Assembly (NCBI RefSeq): GCF_001182745.1
Contig: NZ_LN868939.1
Location: forward strand, 930,001 to 994,000
Reading direction: 5' to 3'
DNA: 64,000 nucleotides
Source of the DNA: Nocardia farcinica
GTDB lineage: Bacteria; Actinomycetota; Actinomycetes; Mycobacteriales; Mycobacteriaceae
Both the position numbers and the translations under genes were made by a program. This document shows positions 34,382-43,073 of the stretch, one piece after another. Each line of letters begins with the position of its first letter. Positions within the stretch are counted from its first letter, which is position 1. The notes under the pieces are model-generated. The model was given only the letters and a program-made list of their open reading frames with translations. It did not search any database and was not told the origin of the DNA.

Positions 34382-35767
34382 TTGGGTATGCAGGTCAGAT
34401 GGACCGGTGCGGAGGCGACCGAGCTGCGGTTGGCGCTCGGGATGACACAGCAACGCTTCTCGGAGAAGTCCGGCATCGCACTGTCCACGGTCAAGAAGTG
34501 GGCAGCGCTCCGTGAGCGGATCATTCTCAGCGAGAAGTGTGCCGAGACCGTCGCCACGATGCTGGAACGAGCCACGCCTCAGCAGCGGGCGCGGTTCGCC
34601 CAGTCGATGGCCGTTGTTCTGCCGCCGGTGGGCGGGGCGGATACCGTGGGAACCCAGTGGTCTCCGGACATGTGGACGGCCGAGGCCACGACGGTCGCCG
34701 ACGACCTGACTCGGGAGGACCTGATGCTCGATCGCCGCCAGCTCAGCCGAGCGTTGCTCGGTGTCGTGGTGGGATCACCGCTGCTGGAGCCGCTCGAGCG
34801 GTGGCTCGCACAGCCGAACTCGCCGCTGGTGTCGAGCCGAGCACGGCCCAGTGTCGGACTGAAGGAGATCGAGGAACTCGAGAACGCGGCACGCGTGTTT
34901 CGCGCGTGGGACGACCGCCACGGCGGGGGACTGCGACGCAAGGCTGTCGTCGGGCAATTGGTCGAGGTGAAGGAATTGCTCGGCGAGTCGCACCCGCCCG
35001 CGATTCGACTTCGGCTCGCGGGGACGATGGCGCAGCTCGCGGAGACCGCGGCGATGATGTCCTGGGACTCCGGAGATCAGAACCTGGCGCAGCGCTACTA
35101 CGCCCTCGCGGCGCGCGCAGCACGGGAGGCCGACGATCCGGCGTTTTGCGCGGTGGTGCTGGCCGGAATGGCTCGGCAACTGCTCTCGCTGCACCGAGCC
35201 GGAGACGCACTCGAGTTGATTCGGATCGCACAGGACCACAGTGACGGTCGCGTGACTGCAGCGACGCAAGCCATGCTGTACACGCGGGAAGCGTGGGCGT
35301 ACGCGATGCTCGAGCGCCCGACCGCGTTCCGCCGGACTTGCGACAAAGCGAAGTCGGTGTTGGCAGACGCGGACCGTGCCGCGGACCCGTACTGGATCGA
35401 GTACTTCGATGACGCGGAACTATCCGGAACGGTCGGTGGGCGCCTGCTGCAGATGGCTCGCCGCGATCCCGGTCTTGCCGGGGAGGCTGCCGACGAGATC
35501 AGCCGGGCAATCGACCTGCGCCGTCCAGACCGTCGGCGCGCTGCCGCACTGGATCAGCTGAACATGGTCGAGGCGAGGCTGATCGAGGGTGAGCTCGAGG
35601 AGGCGTGCCGCGTCGGCCAAGCCGCAATCGCAGTCGCCGAGCACACTGCATCTGATCGGGTCGCGAAGAAGCTTGCCAGGGTGTACAACCGGACGGGGCG
35701 TTTCGCGAATGTGCGCGTGGTGGCTGACCTGCGGGAGCGGATGCGGCCTCTGGTGGCGACGGTGTGA
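34382..35767 (+). CDS. XRE-family regulator with TPR-like helical repeats
   Basis: A 461-residue regulator. The N-terminal helix-turn-helix (about 10-45) reads LALGMTQQRFSEKSGIALST, then VKKWAA. The remaining residues are helical repeats of TPR type (for example AVVLAGMARQLLSLHRAGDA and QAMLYTREAWAYAMLE), typical of peptide- or metabolite-sensing regulators in actinobacteria. It is followed after 14 bp by a SLOG-fold gene, so the two form an operon. The TTG at 34382 lies 7 nt after AGGGGG; the ATG at 34388 is the alternative start. Lower third-position GC hints at transfer. Confidence 0.82.
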   Translation: MGMQVRWTGAEATELRLALGMTQQRFSEKSGIALSTVKKWAALRERIILSEKCAETVATMLERATPQQRARFAQSMAVVLPPVGGADTVGTQWSPDMWTAEATTVADDLTREDLMLDRRQLSRALLGVVVGSPLLEPLERWLAQPNSPLVSSRARPSVGLKEIEELENAARVFRAWDDRHGGGLRRKAVVGQLVEVKELLGESHPPAIRLRLAGTMAQLAETAAMMSWDSGDQNLAQRYYALAARAAREADDPAFCAVVLAGMARQLLSLHRAGDALELIRIAQDHSDGRVTAATQAMLYTREAWAYAMLERPTAFRRTCDKAKSVLADADRAADPYWIEYFDDAELSGTVGGRLLQMARRDPGLAGEAADEISRAIDLRRPDRRRAAALDQLNMVEARLIEGELEEACRVGQAAIAVAEHTASDRVAKKLARVYNRTGRFANVRVVADLRERMRPLVATV

Positions 35768-35781
35768 GGAGGGGGTCGGGC

Positions 35782-36276
35782 ATGGTGCGGATCGGCGTCA
35801 GCGGGCACTTGAACATCACCGAGCCCACTGCGGTGAAGGTCTACGACGCGGTGCGGGCGTTGCTCGCCCAGCACGATCCGAACGAGGTGGTCGGGGTGTC
35901 GTGCCTGGCTCGCGGTGCCGACAGTGTGTTCGCGCGGGCGGTGCTCGACGTGGGCGGGCGACTCGAGGTGGTGTTGCCCTCGCGCAACTACCGGGCAGTC
36001 AAGGTGAAGCCGGATCACGCGGCGGAGTTCGACGCGTTGGTGGAGCGGGCCGCGCGGGTGCGGGTGATGGATTTCGACGACGCCGGGCGCGACGCCTACG
36101 AAGCCGCGAACGAGGCGGTGCTGGGGAGTGTGGACCGTCTGGTGGCCGTGTGGGACGGTGCCGCCGGGCAGTCCGGTGGCACCGCCTCGGTGGTCGAGTC
36201 GGCGCGGGCGCGCGGCCTGCCGGTGGATGTGATCTGGCCGGCGGGCGCCGCTCGCGCCGCAGGCAAGAAGCAATAG
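35782..36276 (+). CDS. SLOG-fold (YspA/DprA-like Rossmann) protein
   Basis: A 164-residue Rossmann-like protein. The N-terminal VRIGVSGHLN strand-loop, the LARGADSVFARAVLDVGG helix start and VVLPSRNYR are the pattern of the SLOG superfamily, which binds or processes nucleotide-type ligands in signalling and conflict systems. VDRLVAVWDG and GTASVVESARARGLP complete the fold. It follows the XRE-TPR gene by 14 bp behind a GGAGGGGG site, so the regulator and this sensor or enzyme are co-expressed. The ligand is unknown. Confidence 0.75.
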   Translation: MVRIGVSGHLNITEPTAVKVYDAVRALLAQHDPNEVVGVSCLARGADSVFARAVLDVGGRLEVVLPSRNYRAVKVKPDHAAEFDALVERAARVRVMDFDDAGRDAYEAANEAVLGSVDRLVAVWDGAAGQSGGTASVVESARARGLPVDVIWPAGAARAAGKKQ

Positions 36277-36280
36277 CCCC

Positions 36281-37483
36281 TTACCGCCCGTCGAACTCCG
36301 GGAACCACTCCACCGGCGTCGTCTCCCGGACGAACACCAGCGCGTCGAACGCCTCGGCCGGCGACGGGACCGCGATGTGTGCCTTCTCGTCCTCGGCCGG
36401 GTCGTAGACGCCGCTGATCACCCGCAGTTTCGCCGGACTCCGCAACCAGGCCCGCACCGGCTCGGGCGCCGAAGCACTCAGGTCGAGAGCGAACGCGGGC
36501 AGGTCGACCGTCCCCAGAACGGCGTCCATCAGGTCGGGGCGCGGGGCAGGCACGTGCGCGACGCCGAGGTCGCCGTGGTGGAACCCGATCGCCACGGACG
36601 CGTACTCCGCGCCGTGCCGGGCCCGCAGGTGGCTGCCCGCGCCCGCGAAGGCGGACGCGCCGACGCCGAGGGCGACGCCGCTGGTGTGGGCGATGCCGTC
36701 CCAGTAGGCGATCTTCGCGCCGGTGCGCTGCTGCCAGTCGTCGATGCGGTCGGCGGCGTCCCGCTCGTCGGCGGCGAATCCGGTCGCCGCGACGCTGGTG
36801 CGGTGGAACCGCAGGATGAGGCGCATCGCGGCACGGGCGGTGTCGGTGCCGGGCGCGGTGGGCAGGCTTTCGACGATGGCCAGCGCGTCGGCGGCGTGCT
36901 CGGCGAACGGGCGGCCCGGGTGGATGCCCTGGTGTCGTTGGACGTGCTCGTCGATCCGGTGGGCGGTGCGGATCGGGGCGAGATGGGCTTCGACCTGCGG
37001 TGCCCGATCGGGCGCCACGCGGCGCACGTGGTCGAGGACGACGTCGTAGTCGGCGGGTTCGGCGGCGGGCGGCTCGACGCCGAAGACCGCGACCTGGTCG
37101 TCGGGATGCCGCTGGTTGAACGCGCGGATCCACGCCAACGTCGCCGCCATCTGGGCGGTCCGCCACGGCCGCCACGCCCCGGCGAGCACGCCGCGCGGAT
37201 CGCCCGCACCGGTGCGCACGTACCGGTCCAGGCGTTCGCCGGACCGCGCGCCGTCCTGCACGGCCAGCGCCCGGAATCGGTGCTCGGTGACCAGGGCCCG
37301 GAAGATGCGGTCCCTGATGCCGAATGTCTCGCGCGAGAATCGGGTGGATTCGCCCAGCCCCACGATGCGCGCCCGCCCGAGTCGCTCGACCAGCGCGGAC
37401 AGGCCGGCGTCGGATTCCGTGACCGGTACGGCGGTGGCCCGCAGCCACTCGCGGACTGCGGGCTCGGCGACAACGGTGTTCAT
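36281..37483 (-). CDS. Erythromycin-esterase-like protein with altered active-site motif
   Basis: A 400-residue protein of the erythromycin esterase (Ere) superfamily. The first family motif is present as GLGESTRFSRETF (residues 42-54); active members have His where Arg48 stands. The second His block is present at YWDGIAHTSG. VQDGARSG and FHHGDLG are further family blocks. Macrolide esterase activity is therefore doubtful, and many chromosomal members of this family have no known substrate. The ATG at 37483 has GGGAGGA upstream. It is convergent with the SLOG gene, with a gap of 4 bp. Confidence 0.82.
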   Translation of the reverse strand: MNTVVAEPAVREWLRATAVPVTESDAGLSALVERLGRARIVGLGESTRFSRETFGIRDRIFRALVTEHRFRALAVQDGARSGERLDRYVRTGAGDPRGVLAGAWRPWRTAQMAATLAWIRAFNQRHPDDQVAVFGVEPPAAEPADYDVVLDHVRRVAPDRAPQVEAHLAPIRTAHRIDEHVQRHQGIHPGRPFAEHAADALAIVESLPTAPGTDTARAAMRLILRFHRTSVAATGFAADERDAADRIDDWQQRTGAKIAYWDGIAHTSGVALGVGASAFAGAGSHLRARHGAEYASVAIGFHHGDLGVAHVPAPRPDLMDAVLGTVDLPAFALDLSASAPEPVRAWLRSPAKLRVISGVYDPAEDEKAHIAVPSPAEAFDALVFVRETTPVEWFPEFDGR

Positions 37484-37571
37484 GGTTCCTCCCAGCGATC
37501 GAACGGTTCGCGCCCAGCCTCGAACATCAACTTTTGTTGAGGTCAAGACCTCGTCGCCGGGAGGACGGCGA

Positions 37572-38678
37572 TCACAGCGTGGTGCGCATCAGCACGACGT
37601 TGTACTGGCTGTGCACGGTGGTGAGGAAGTACAGGTCACGGCCGGTCTGGTACGGGAAGATCGACGGCGCGTAGGCGGTCGGCAGCTCGCGGGTGTCGAT
37701 GAGCACCTCCGGCGCGCTCCACGGCCCCTCCGGTGACGACGCACGGCGCATGACCACCGAATTGAACGGGTCGGTGGTGAGCGAGATGTACTGGCCCAGA
37801 TAGTCGTTGTACATCACCGAGAGTTCGCCGACGCCGTGCATGATCGGTGCGGCGGCGTTGACGTCGTTCTTGCGCCAGCCGTTGCCGTCCCAGTACTCGT
37901 ACTCGCCGAGATTCTCGATGTGCTCCTCGCGCACGCGCGCCACGAACGCGGCGTTGTTGCGGCCGGAACGGGTGCCGTATTCGTAGATGTAGCCGCCGCT
38001 CTTCAGGAAGGCGTTCATCTGGAAATTGGCGTTGCCGCCCTCGTTCGGCCTGCGGGTGTGCCCGAGATCGGCCCAGGTCTCGCCGTTGTCGGCGGAGGCG
38101 GCCAGGCCGGAGAAGTTGGTGGTCCACTGGCCGACGGTGTCCCAGCTCTTCACCGACATCAGGCTCATGTACTGCACGCCGTTGACCGAGATGCCCGCGG
38201 TGGGAATGCGGCTGATCTCCACGAACGGGATCTTCGGGCTCGGAATGAGATCCCGCGCCTGCCCGAACACGTCGCGCACCACGCTGTCGAAATAGATGCC
38301 GTTGGCGGGGTTCTTGGTGTGGCTGCGCACCAGGATGTTGCTGCGCCACGCCCAGGTGCTGCCCGCCAGCAGATTCGGGAAGCCGACGCCCGCCGTGTCG
38401 CCGAAGGCCGTCAGCATCTCACCGTGCCCGTTGTCCCACATGATGCCCAGATCGGTGCCGAGCACGTTGTAGGCGTGGGTGTTGTTGGGGCTGGCCATGC
38501 CGGTCACCTGGAACACCGCCTTGGTGCGGCCGAGTAGGTTCGGTAGGCCGTTGGTGCCGTTGAGCACCGGGATCGGGTTGATCGCGTTTGGGTTTGCCGC
38601 GGCGGGGGTAGTCGCCGTGAGAAGCAAGGCCGTGGCACCCGCCAGTGACGACAGCAGGATCGAGGCGGTCTTCTTCAA
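37572..38678 (-). CDS. Secreted DUF4185 protein, second copy (possible GH183)
   Basis: A 368-residue paralogue of the protein at 28498, sharing INPIPVLNG, NVLGTDLGIMWD, FGDTAGVGFPNLLAGS and TVHSQYNVVLMRT. A signal peptide (KKTASILLSSLAGATALLL) starts at the TTG at 38678; a GTG further upstream would add a non-signal extension. An insertion near FGQARDLIPSP makes it slightly longer than the first copy. As for that copy, D-arabinan cleavage is suggested only by family knowledge. Having two copies may reflect different substrates, such as arabinogalactan and LAM. Confidence 0.83.
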   Translation of the reverse strand: MKKTASILLSSLAGATALLLTATTPAAANPNAINPIPVLNGTNGLPNLLGRTKAVFQVTGMASPNNTHAYNVLGTDLGIMWDNGHGEMLTAFGDTAGVGFPNLLAGSTWAWRSNILVRSHTKNPANGIYFDSVVRDVFGQARDLIPSPKIPFVEISRIPTAGISVNGVQYMSLMSVKSWDTVGQWTTNFSGLAASADNGETWADLGHTRRPNEGGNANFQMNAFLKSGGYIYEYGTRSGRNNAAFVARVREEHIENLGEYEYWDGNGWRKNDVNAAAPIMHGVGELSVMYNDYLGQYISLTTDPFNSVVMRRASSPEGPWSAPEVLIDTRELPTAYAPSIFPYQTGRDLYFLTTVHSQYNVVLMRTTL

Positions 38679-39028
38679 GGTCAGTGGGCCCTCCGGTTCT
38701 CGCCGAATGGGCACGCGACACACAGCCCCCTCATGTGTCCCGAACCACAATCCGACTGGCTGGCAAATCGTCGGAAATGCTAGCAGTGAATCCCGCGAAA
38801 TTGGGGTCTTGCGCTGTTCTTCTGGGAAAAGGGTCCCTATGCAGGGCATGCGCTGATGAAACCGCACAAGCCCGCGCCGCTCGCGATGCCTCTGACTACC
38901 GCTGGATATCTCAGCATCCGCTCGGCTAAGGCCGGTCGTGCCCTGCGATTGTGCTACGGGATGGCCTCTGCTGTAATCGGAATCGAAGTAACCGTCAAAG
39001 ATGACGGTATTTCGCGAGCGGAGGAACA
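38679..39028. other. Promoter region of the thiolase-like operon
   Basis: 350 bp between divergent genes. It is AT-richer than average and includes the operator-like ACCGTCA-AAGA-TGACGGT. No further gene or RNA recognised. Confidence 0.5.
38991..39008. promoter_or_regulatory. Operator-like palindrome
   Basis: ACCGTCA-AAGA-TGACGGT, seven-bp perfect arms, 20 bp before the thiolase-like start codon. The TetR encoded third in this operon is the likely ligand-responsive repressor. Confidence 0.55.
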
Positions 39029-40558
39029 ATGCTGCCAGCCGGAATGGACCCGCGGACGCCGGTGCTCGTCGGCGTCGGTCAGGTCGTGCACCGAAGCGGT
39101 GAACCGGGCCTGCCCGGCCCGGTGGAACTGGCCGCCGAAGCGCTGCGCCGCGCGGGCGCCGACAGCGGCGCGGGCGATCGGCTGGTGCGCGCGGCCGACG
39201 TGGTCGCCGCCGTCGCGTCGGTGAGCAAGCCCTACCCGGACCTGGCGGCGATGGTCGCCGGCGAACTCGGCGCGACGCCGAAACGCACGGCGCAGACCGC
39301 GCGTTTCGGCGGCGACGGCCCACAGCGGCTGGTCAACTGGGCCGCGCAGGCGATCGCCGACGGCCGCGCCGAGGTCGTGCTGATCGCGGGCGCGGAATCG
39401 GTAGCCGCCGCGAACGCCGCGAAACGCGCCGGGACCGTGCCGGACTGGCCGGACCAGCCCGCCGACGCCGCGCCGGACGACGTGCTCGGCTCGGACAAGG
39501 GCCCGAACTCCGAGATGGAAACCGGGGCGGGACTGTGGGGGCCGATCTACTTTTACGCCCTGATGGAGAACGCCCTGCGTGGACGCCTCGGCCTGAGCGA
39601 GCCCGCCTACCTCGAGCGCATCGGCGGGCTGTGGTCACGATTCTCCGAGATCGCCGCCACCAACCCCTACGCCTGGCTGCCCGAACGGCACAGCGTGCGC
39701 GGCCTGATCACGGCCACCCCGGACAACCGCATGGTGACCAGCCCCTATCGAAAGCTGTTGGTCGCCAATCTGTCCGTCGACCAGGGCGCCGGGCTGATCC
39801 TGTGCAGTGCGGCGGCCGCCGATGCCGCGGGCGTGCCGCGTGAGCGCTGGGTCTTCCCGCACGGTGGCGCGACCGGCAACGAGGTGTGGTTCGTCAGCGA
39901 GCGCGCGGACATGGCCGCCTCGCCCGCCATCGCCGCGGTCGGCGCGCAGGCGTTGTCCGACGCGGGCGTCGGCATCGACGACATTGCCCACATCGACCTG
40001 TACTCCTGCTTCCCGATCGCCGTGCAGGTGGGCGCCGAAGCCCTCGGCCTGCCGCTCGACGACCCGAGCCGCCCGCTCTCGCTCACCGGCGGGCTCACCT
40101 TCGGGGGCGGCCCGGGCAACAACTACACCACCCACGCCATCGCCGCCCTCGCCGAACGCCTTCGCGCCGAACCGGATTCGTTCGGGCTCGCGACCGCGCT
40201 CGGCTGGTACGCCACCAAACACGGCGTCGGCGTGTATTCCACCCGCCCGCCCGCGCGGCTGTTCCGCGCCGTCGAGGTGCCCACCCCCGACGCCCACCGC
40301 GCGACCGCGCCCGGCTACACCGGCCCCGCCACCGTCGAGTCCTACACCGTCCCCTACCGCAAGGGTCCGGCCCCCGAACGCGCCGACGAGCCCGAGGCCG
40401 TGGTGGTCAGCGCGCTGAACCCGGCCGGGGCTCGCACCCTGGTGCGGGTGAGCGACCCCGGAATCATCGCCGCGTTCACCGAAACCGACCCGCTCGGCGC
40501 GAAGATCGATATCGTCGCCGCGGACCGGATCACCCTGTCGGAAAGGACTGCCCGATGA
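39029..40558 (+). CDS. Thiolase-superfamily protein without the usual nucleophile Cys
   Basis: A 509-residue protein annotated in relatives as acetyl-CoA acetyltransferase. It has the thiolase fold: TPVLVGVGQVVHR at the start, FGGDGPQRLVNWAAQAIADG in place of the Cys loop, AEVVLIAGAES, then DLYSCFPIAVQVGAEALGL, GGLTFGGGPGNN and a C-terminal OB-like extension. The catalytic Cys position is occupied by Gly/Asp residues, as in SCP2/TFE-like thiolase relatives, so the chemistry is uncertain. It overlaps the enoyl-CoA hydratase by ATGA. The ATG at 39029 is preceded by GGAGG. Confidence 0.85.
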   Translation: MLPAGMDPRTPVLVGVGQVVHRSGEPGLPGPVELAAEALRRAGADSGAGDRLVRAADVVAAVASVSKPYPDLAAMVAGELGATPKRTAQTARFGGDGPQRLVNWAAQAIADGRAEVVLIAGAESVAAANAAKRAGTVPDWPDQPADAAPDDVLGSDKGPNSEMETGAGLWGPIYFYALMENALRGRLGLSEPAYLERIGGLWSRFSEIAATNPYAWLPERHSVRGLITATPDNRMVTSPYRKLLVANLSVDQGAGLILCSAAAADAAGVPRERWVFPHGGATGNEVWFVSERADMAASPAIAAVGAQALSDAGVGIDDIAHIDLYSCFPIAVQVGAEALGLPLDDPSRPLSLTGGLTFGGGPGNNYTTHAIAALAERLRAEPDSFGLATALGWYATKHGVGVYSTRPPARLFRAVEVPTPDAHRATAPGYTGPATVESYTVPYRKGPAPERADEPEAVVVSALNPAGARTLVRVSDPGIIAAFTETDPLGAKIDIVAADRITLSERTAR

Positions 40559-41319
40559 GCGACACCCTGCGGGTCGAGCGCCGCGAGGCGGTCACCGTGC
40601 TCACCGTCGACCGTCCACGGGCGCGCAACGCCATCGACCTGGCGACCGCGCAGGCCATCGAGGCGGCCGTCGACGCCTTCGAAGCTGACGCCGACGCGCG
40701 TGTTCTCGTGCTCACCGGTTCGGGCGGAACATTCAGTGCTGGAATGGATCTCATCGCCGCGAGCAAGGGTGAGATGCCGATCACGCAACGGCGCGGCCCA
40801 CTCGGCATCACCGCCGCGCCGCCGTCCAAACCGATGATCTCGGCCGTCGAAGGGTATGCGCTGGCGGGCGGTTTCGAACTCGCGCTGGCCGGGGATCTCA
40901 TCGTCGCCGCTCGCGACGCCCAGTTCGGGCTGCCCGAGGTCCGGCGCGGCCTGGTCGCCGCCGCCGGTGGCGTGCTGCGGTTGACCCAGCGGCTGCCCCG
41001 GCCGATCGCGGCCGAACTGGCGCTCACCGGCGGGCGGATCGGTGCCGAGCGGCTGTATCAGCTCGGGATGGTCAACCGGATCACCGAACCCGGTGAAGCG
41101 TTGGCGGCGGCGCTCGGGCTGGCCGCCGAGATCGCTTCCGCCGCACCACTGGCGGTGGCGGCGAGCAAGCGGATCATCGACGAATCGCCGGACTGGTCGT
41201 CGGGCGAGGCGTTCGCCAAGCAGGGCGAGGTGGCGTTGCCCGCGCTGGTGTCGAAGGACGCCGCCGAGGGCGCGCTCGCGTTCGCCGAGAAGCGCGAACC
41301 CCGCTGGCAGGGACGCTGA
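40555..41319 (+). CDS. Enoyl-CoA hydratase/isomerase (crotonase family)
   Basis: A 254-residue crotonase. The first oxyanion block is FSAGMDLIAASKG and the second GYALAGGFELALAGDLIVAA. The expected catalytic Glu is in FGLPEVRRGL, while the other Glu position is Ala/Gly, as in one-Glu members. It hydrates or isomerises unsaturated acyl-CoA. Its ATG overlaps the stop of the thiolase-like gene, and the TetR gene follows after 4 bp, so the three form one operon, probably for a short or branched acyl-CoA. Confidence 0.9.
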   Translation: MSDTLRVERREAVTVLTVDRPRARNAIDLATAQAIEAAVDAFEADADARVLVLTGSGGTFSAGMDLIAASKGEMPITQRRGPLGITAAPPSKPMISAVEGYALAGGFELALAGDLIVAARDAQFGLPEVRRGLVAAAGGVLRLTQRLPRPIAAELALTGGRIGAERLYQLGMVNRITEPGEALAAALGLAAEIASAAPLAVAASKRIIDESPDWSSGEAFAKQGEVALPALVSKDAAEGALAFAEKREPRWQGR

Positions 41320-41323
41320 TCCG

Positions 41324-42010
41324 GTGCCCGAGACGCAGGCGCGGCGCCGGGCGCGCACCCGCGCGCGGCTGCTGGACGCGGCCGTGGCGAGCCTGGTCGA
41401 GGTCGGCTACGCGGGCACCACCACCCTCGAGGTGCAGAACCGCGCCGGCGTGCCGCGCGGCACCCTGCAACACCACTTCCCGACCAAGCCCGCCCTGCTC
41501 GCGGGCGTGGTGGAGCATCTGGCCGAACGCCGATTCGAGCAGCTGAGTACCGAATTCGCGCAGATACCGCCCGGCTGCGACCGTCTCGCGGCGGCGGTGG
41601 AACTGACCATGGGCATGCTCTCGGGGCCGTCGTTCCTCGCCACCCTGGAATGCTGGGTCGGCGCGCGCACCGACCCGGACCTGCGTGCCGCGTTCCTGCC
41701 CCTGGAACAGCGCCTGCTCGAGCAGATGCACATCCGCGTGCGCGACCTGTTCCGCGCCGAATTCCCCGACGATCCCCGCGTCCCCACGATCACCGAGTTC
41801 ACCATCGAGATCATGACCGGCCTGACGATGCGCGCCCTGCTCACCGGTCACGTCGAGCAGAACCGCCTGCTGCGCGACCGCTGGGTGAACGCCGTGCGCA
41901 TCCTGCTCGGCGGAGCACCCGCCGACACGCTGCTGGATGCGGGCGGTCAGCTCGGGCTGGGGTCGAACTGTTCGAGCAGGACTCGGGCGCAGGCGTCCGG
42001 GTCGTCGTAG
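41324..42010 (+). CDS. TetR-family regulator of the thiolase-like/hydratase operon
   Basis: A 228-residue TetR protein. The helix-turn-helix is RLLDAAVASLVEVGYAGTT, then RAGVPRGTLQHHFPTKPALL. A helical ligand domain follows. The last 21 codons run 64 bp into the convergent hydrolase gene and have an unusual Ser/Arg/Gly composition, so the natural end may have been changed. GTG start at 41324. It probably represses its own operon through the palindrome at 38991. Confidence 0.87.
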   Translation: MPETQARRRARTRARLLDAAVASLVEVGYAGTTTLEVQNRAGVPRGTLQHHFPTKPALLAGVVEHLAERRFEQLSTEFAQIPPGCDRLAAAVELTMGMLSGPSFLATLECWVGARTDPDLRAAFLPLEQRLLEQMHIRVRDLFRAEFPDDPRVPTITEFTIEIMTGLTMRALLTGHVEQNRLLRDRWVNAVRILLGGAPADTLLDAGGQLGLGSNCSSRTRAQASGSS

Positions 42011-42738
42011 AACGGGGTGTGGCCGCTGCCGAAGAGGGTCCGATGGCGGGCGGTGGGCAGCGCGAGGCGGGCGCGGCGGCTCTGGGTGGCGTAGGTGAGC
42101 AACACGTCGCGGTTGCCCCAGGCGATGGTGACGGGAATGTCTGCCAGGGCGCCGATCTCGCCGAATGCCACGTCGGTGAACGAGGCAAGTGCCTCGCGGA
42201 AGCCGGGGGCGTCGGCCGCGCCCTGCGCGGTGTCCATCGCGGTCTGCCGATCCAGCGCCCACGGTCGGCCGAAGACCAGGTACAGGAAGGCGGTGCGTCC
42301 GGCGGCGGTGCCGAGCAGTCGCGGCATCACCGGTTTCAGCACGCGCGCGAGGACCACCGAGTTCCCGAGCGTCTGCTGGCACCAGATGCGGCCGGGGGTG
42401 TCCCAGAACCCGATGGGGGAGTAGGCGGTGACCGATCGGGCCAGCCCGCGCGCGCCGAGCCGTAGCGTGATGTACCCGCCCATCGAATTGCCGGCCAGGT
42501 GCGGTCGCTCGATGCCCTCGGCCGCCAGGAACTCGGCGAGCGCGTCGGTGAGGGTGTCCACGGTGGTACGCGGCAGGGGCGCGGAGGCGCCGAAGCCGGG
42601 CAGATCCACCGCGATCACCTCGAACCGCTCGGCCAGCAGCGGGATGATCGGCTCCCAGACCTGCCACCGGCTGCCGATCCCGTGCACCAGCACCAGTGGT
42701 TCGCCGCTGCCCGTCCAAAAGTGGTTCACGCTCGTCAT
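41947..42738 (-). CDS. Alpha/beta hydrolase
   Basis: A 263-residue alpha/beta hydrolase. The oxyanion strand is LVLVHGIGSRWQ, the nucleophile elbow GNSMGGYIT, the acid Asp in WGNRDVLL and the His in GSGHTPFYDDP, so the triad is complete. Esterase, C-C hydrolase (MhpC-like) or haloperoxidase-type activity are all possible. Its start is behind an inverted repeat GTTGGC-GCTGT-GCCAAC. The 3' end overlaps the TetR gene by 64 bp. Confidence 0.88.
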   Translation of the reverse strand: MTSVNHFWTGSGEPLVLVHGIGSRWQVWEPIIPLLAERFEVIAVDLPGFGASAPLPRTTVDTLTDALAEFLAAEGIERPHLAGNSMGGYITLRLGARGLARSVTAYSPIGFWDTPGRIWCQQTLGNSVVLARVLKPVMPRLLGTAAGRTAFLYLVFGRPWALDRQTAMDTAQGAADAPGFREALASFTDVAFGEIGALADIPVTIAWGNRDVLLTYATQSRRARLALPTARHRTLFGSGHTPFYDDPDACARVLLEQFDPSPS

Positions 42739-42757
42739 ATCCGTCCCCAGACTCGTT

Positions 42758-42774
42758 GTTGGCGCTGTGCCAAC
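42758..42774. promoter_or_regulatory. GTTGGC-N5-GCCAAC inverted repeat
   Basis: Twenty bp upstream of the hydrolase ATG at 42738, also within the upstream region of the divergent antitoxin gene. The same repeat occurs at 61946. Confidence 0.5.
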
Positions 42775-42839
42775 GCTAGCAGCCGGGTGCTCGGCGGAGG
42801 GCTCGTCTCGGTGGGCCGATCACGAGTACGATAAAAGGT

Positions 42840-43073
42840 ATGGCAACGCGTAAGGTCACCCTCTCGTTGGACGAGGCCGCCTGGTCGTTCGCCGAACAGG
42901 CGGCGGCACGGGCGGGCATGTCCCCCTCGGCGTGGATCTCCAAGGCCGCCAGGCGGGAGGCCGTGCGCACCGGCGTCGGCCCGCTGCCCGAGCCCGCCAC
43001 CATCGCCGCGGCGGCCGCGGCCGACGAAGCGGAACTGGCCGCCGCCGAGGAGGCGATGCGTGCGCAGGGGTGA
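42840..43073 (+). CDS. Ribbon-helix-helix type antitoxin (MazE/VapB-like)
   Basis: A 77-residue protein. The N-terminal strand and helices (RKVTLSLDEAAWSFAEQAAA, then GMSPSAWISKAARREAV) match a ribbon-helix-helix DNA-binding dimer. The Ala/Glu-rich C-terminal helix would cover the toxin. It overlaps the MazF-like gene by 14 bp in normal antitoxin-toxin order and is expected to repress its own promoter. TACGAT lies 7 nt before the ATG. Confidence 0.85.
   Translation: MATRKVTLSLDEAAWSFAEQAAARAGMSPSAWISKAARREAVRTGVGPLPEPATIAAAAAADEAELAAAEEAMRAQG

Noticed and set aside
36096..37448. 450-codon minus frame overlapping the SLOG and esterase-like genes
   Set aside because: Arg-rich shadow in another frame of the esterase-like gene; no motif.
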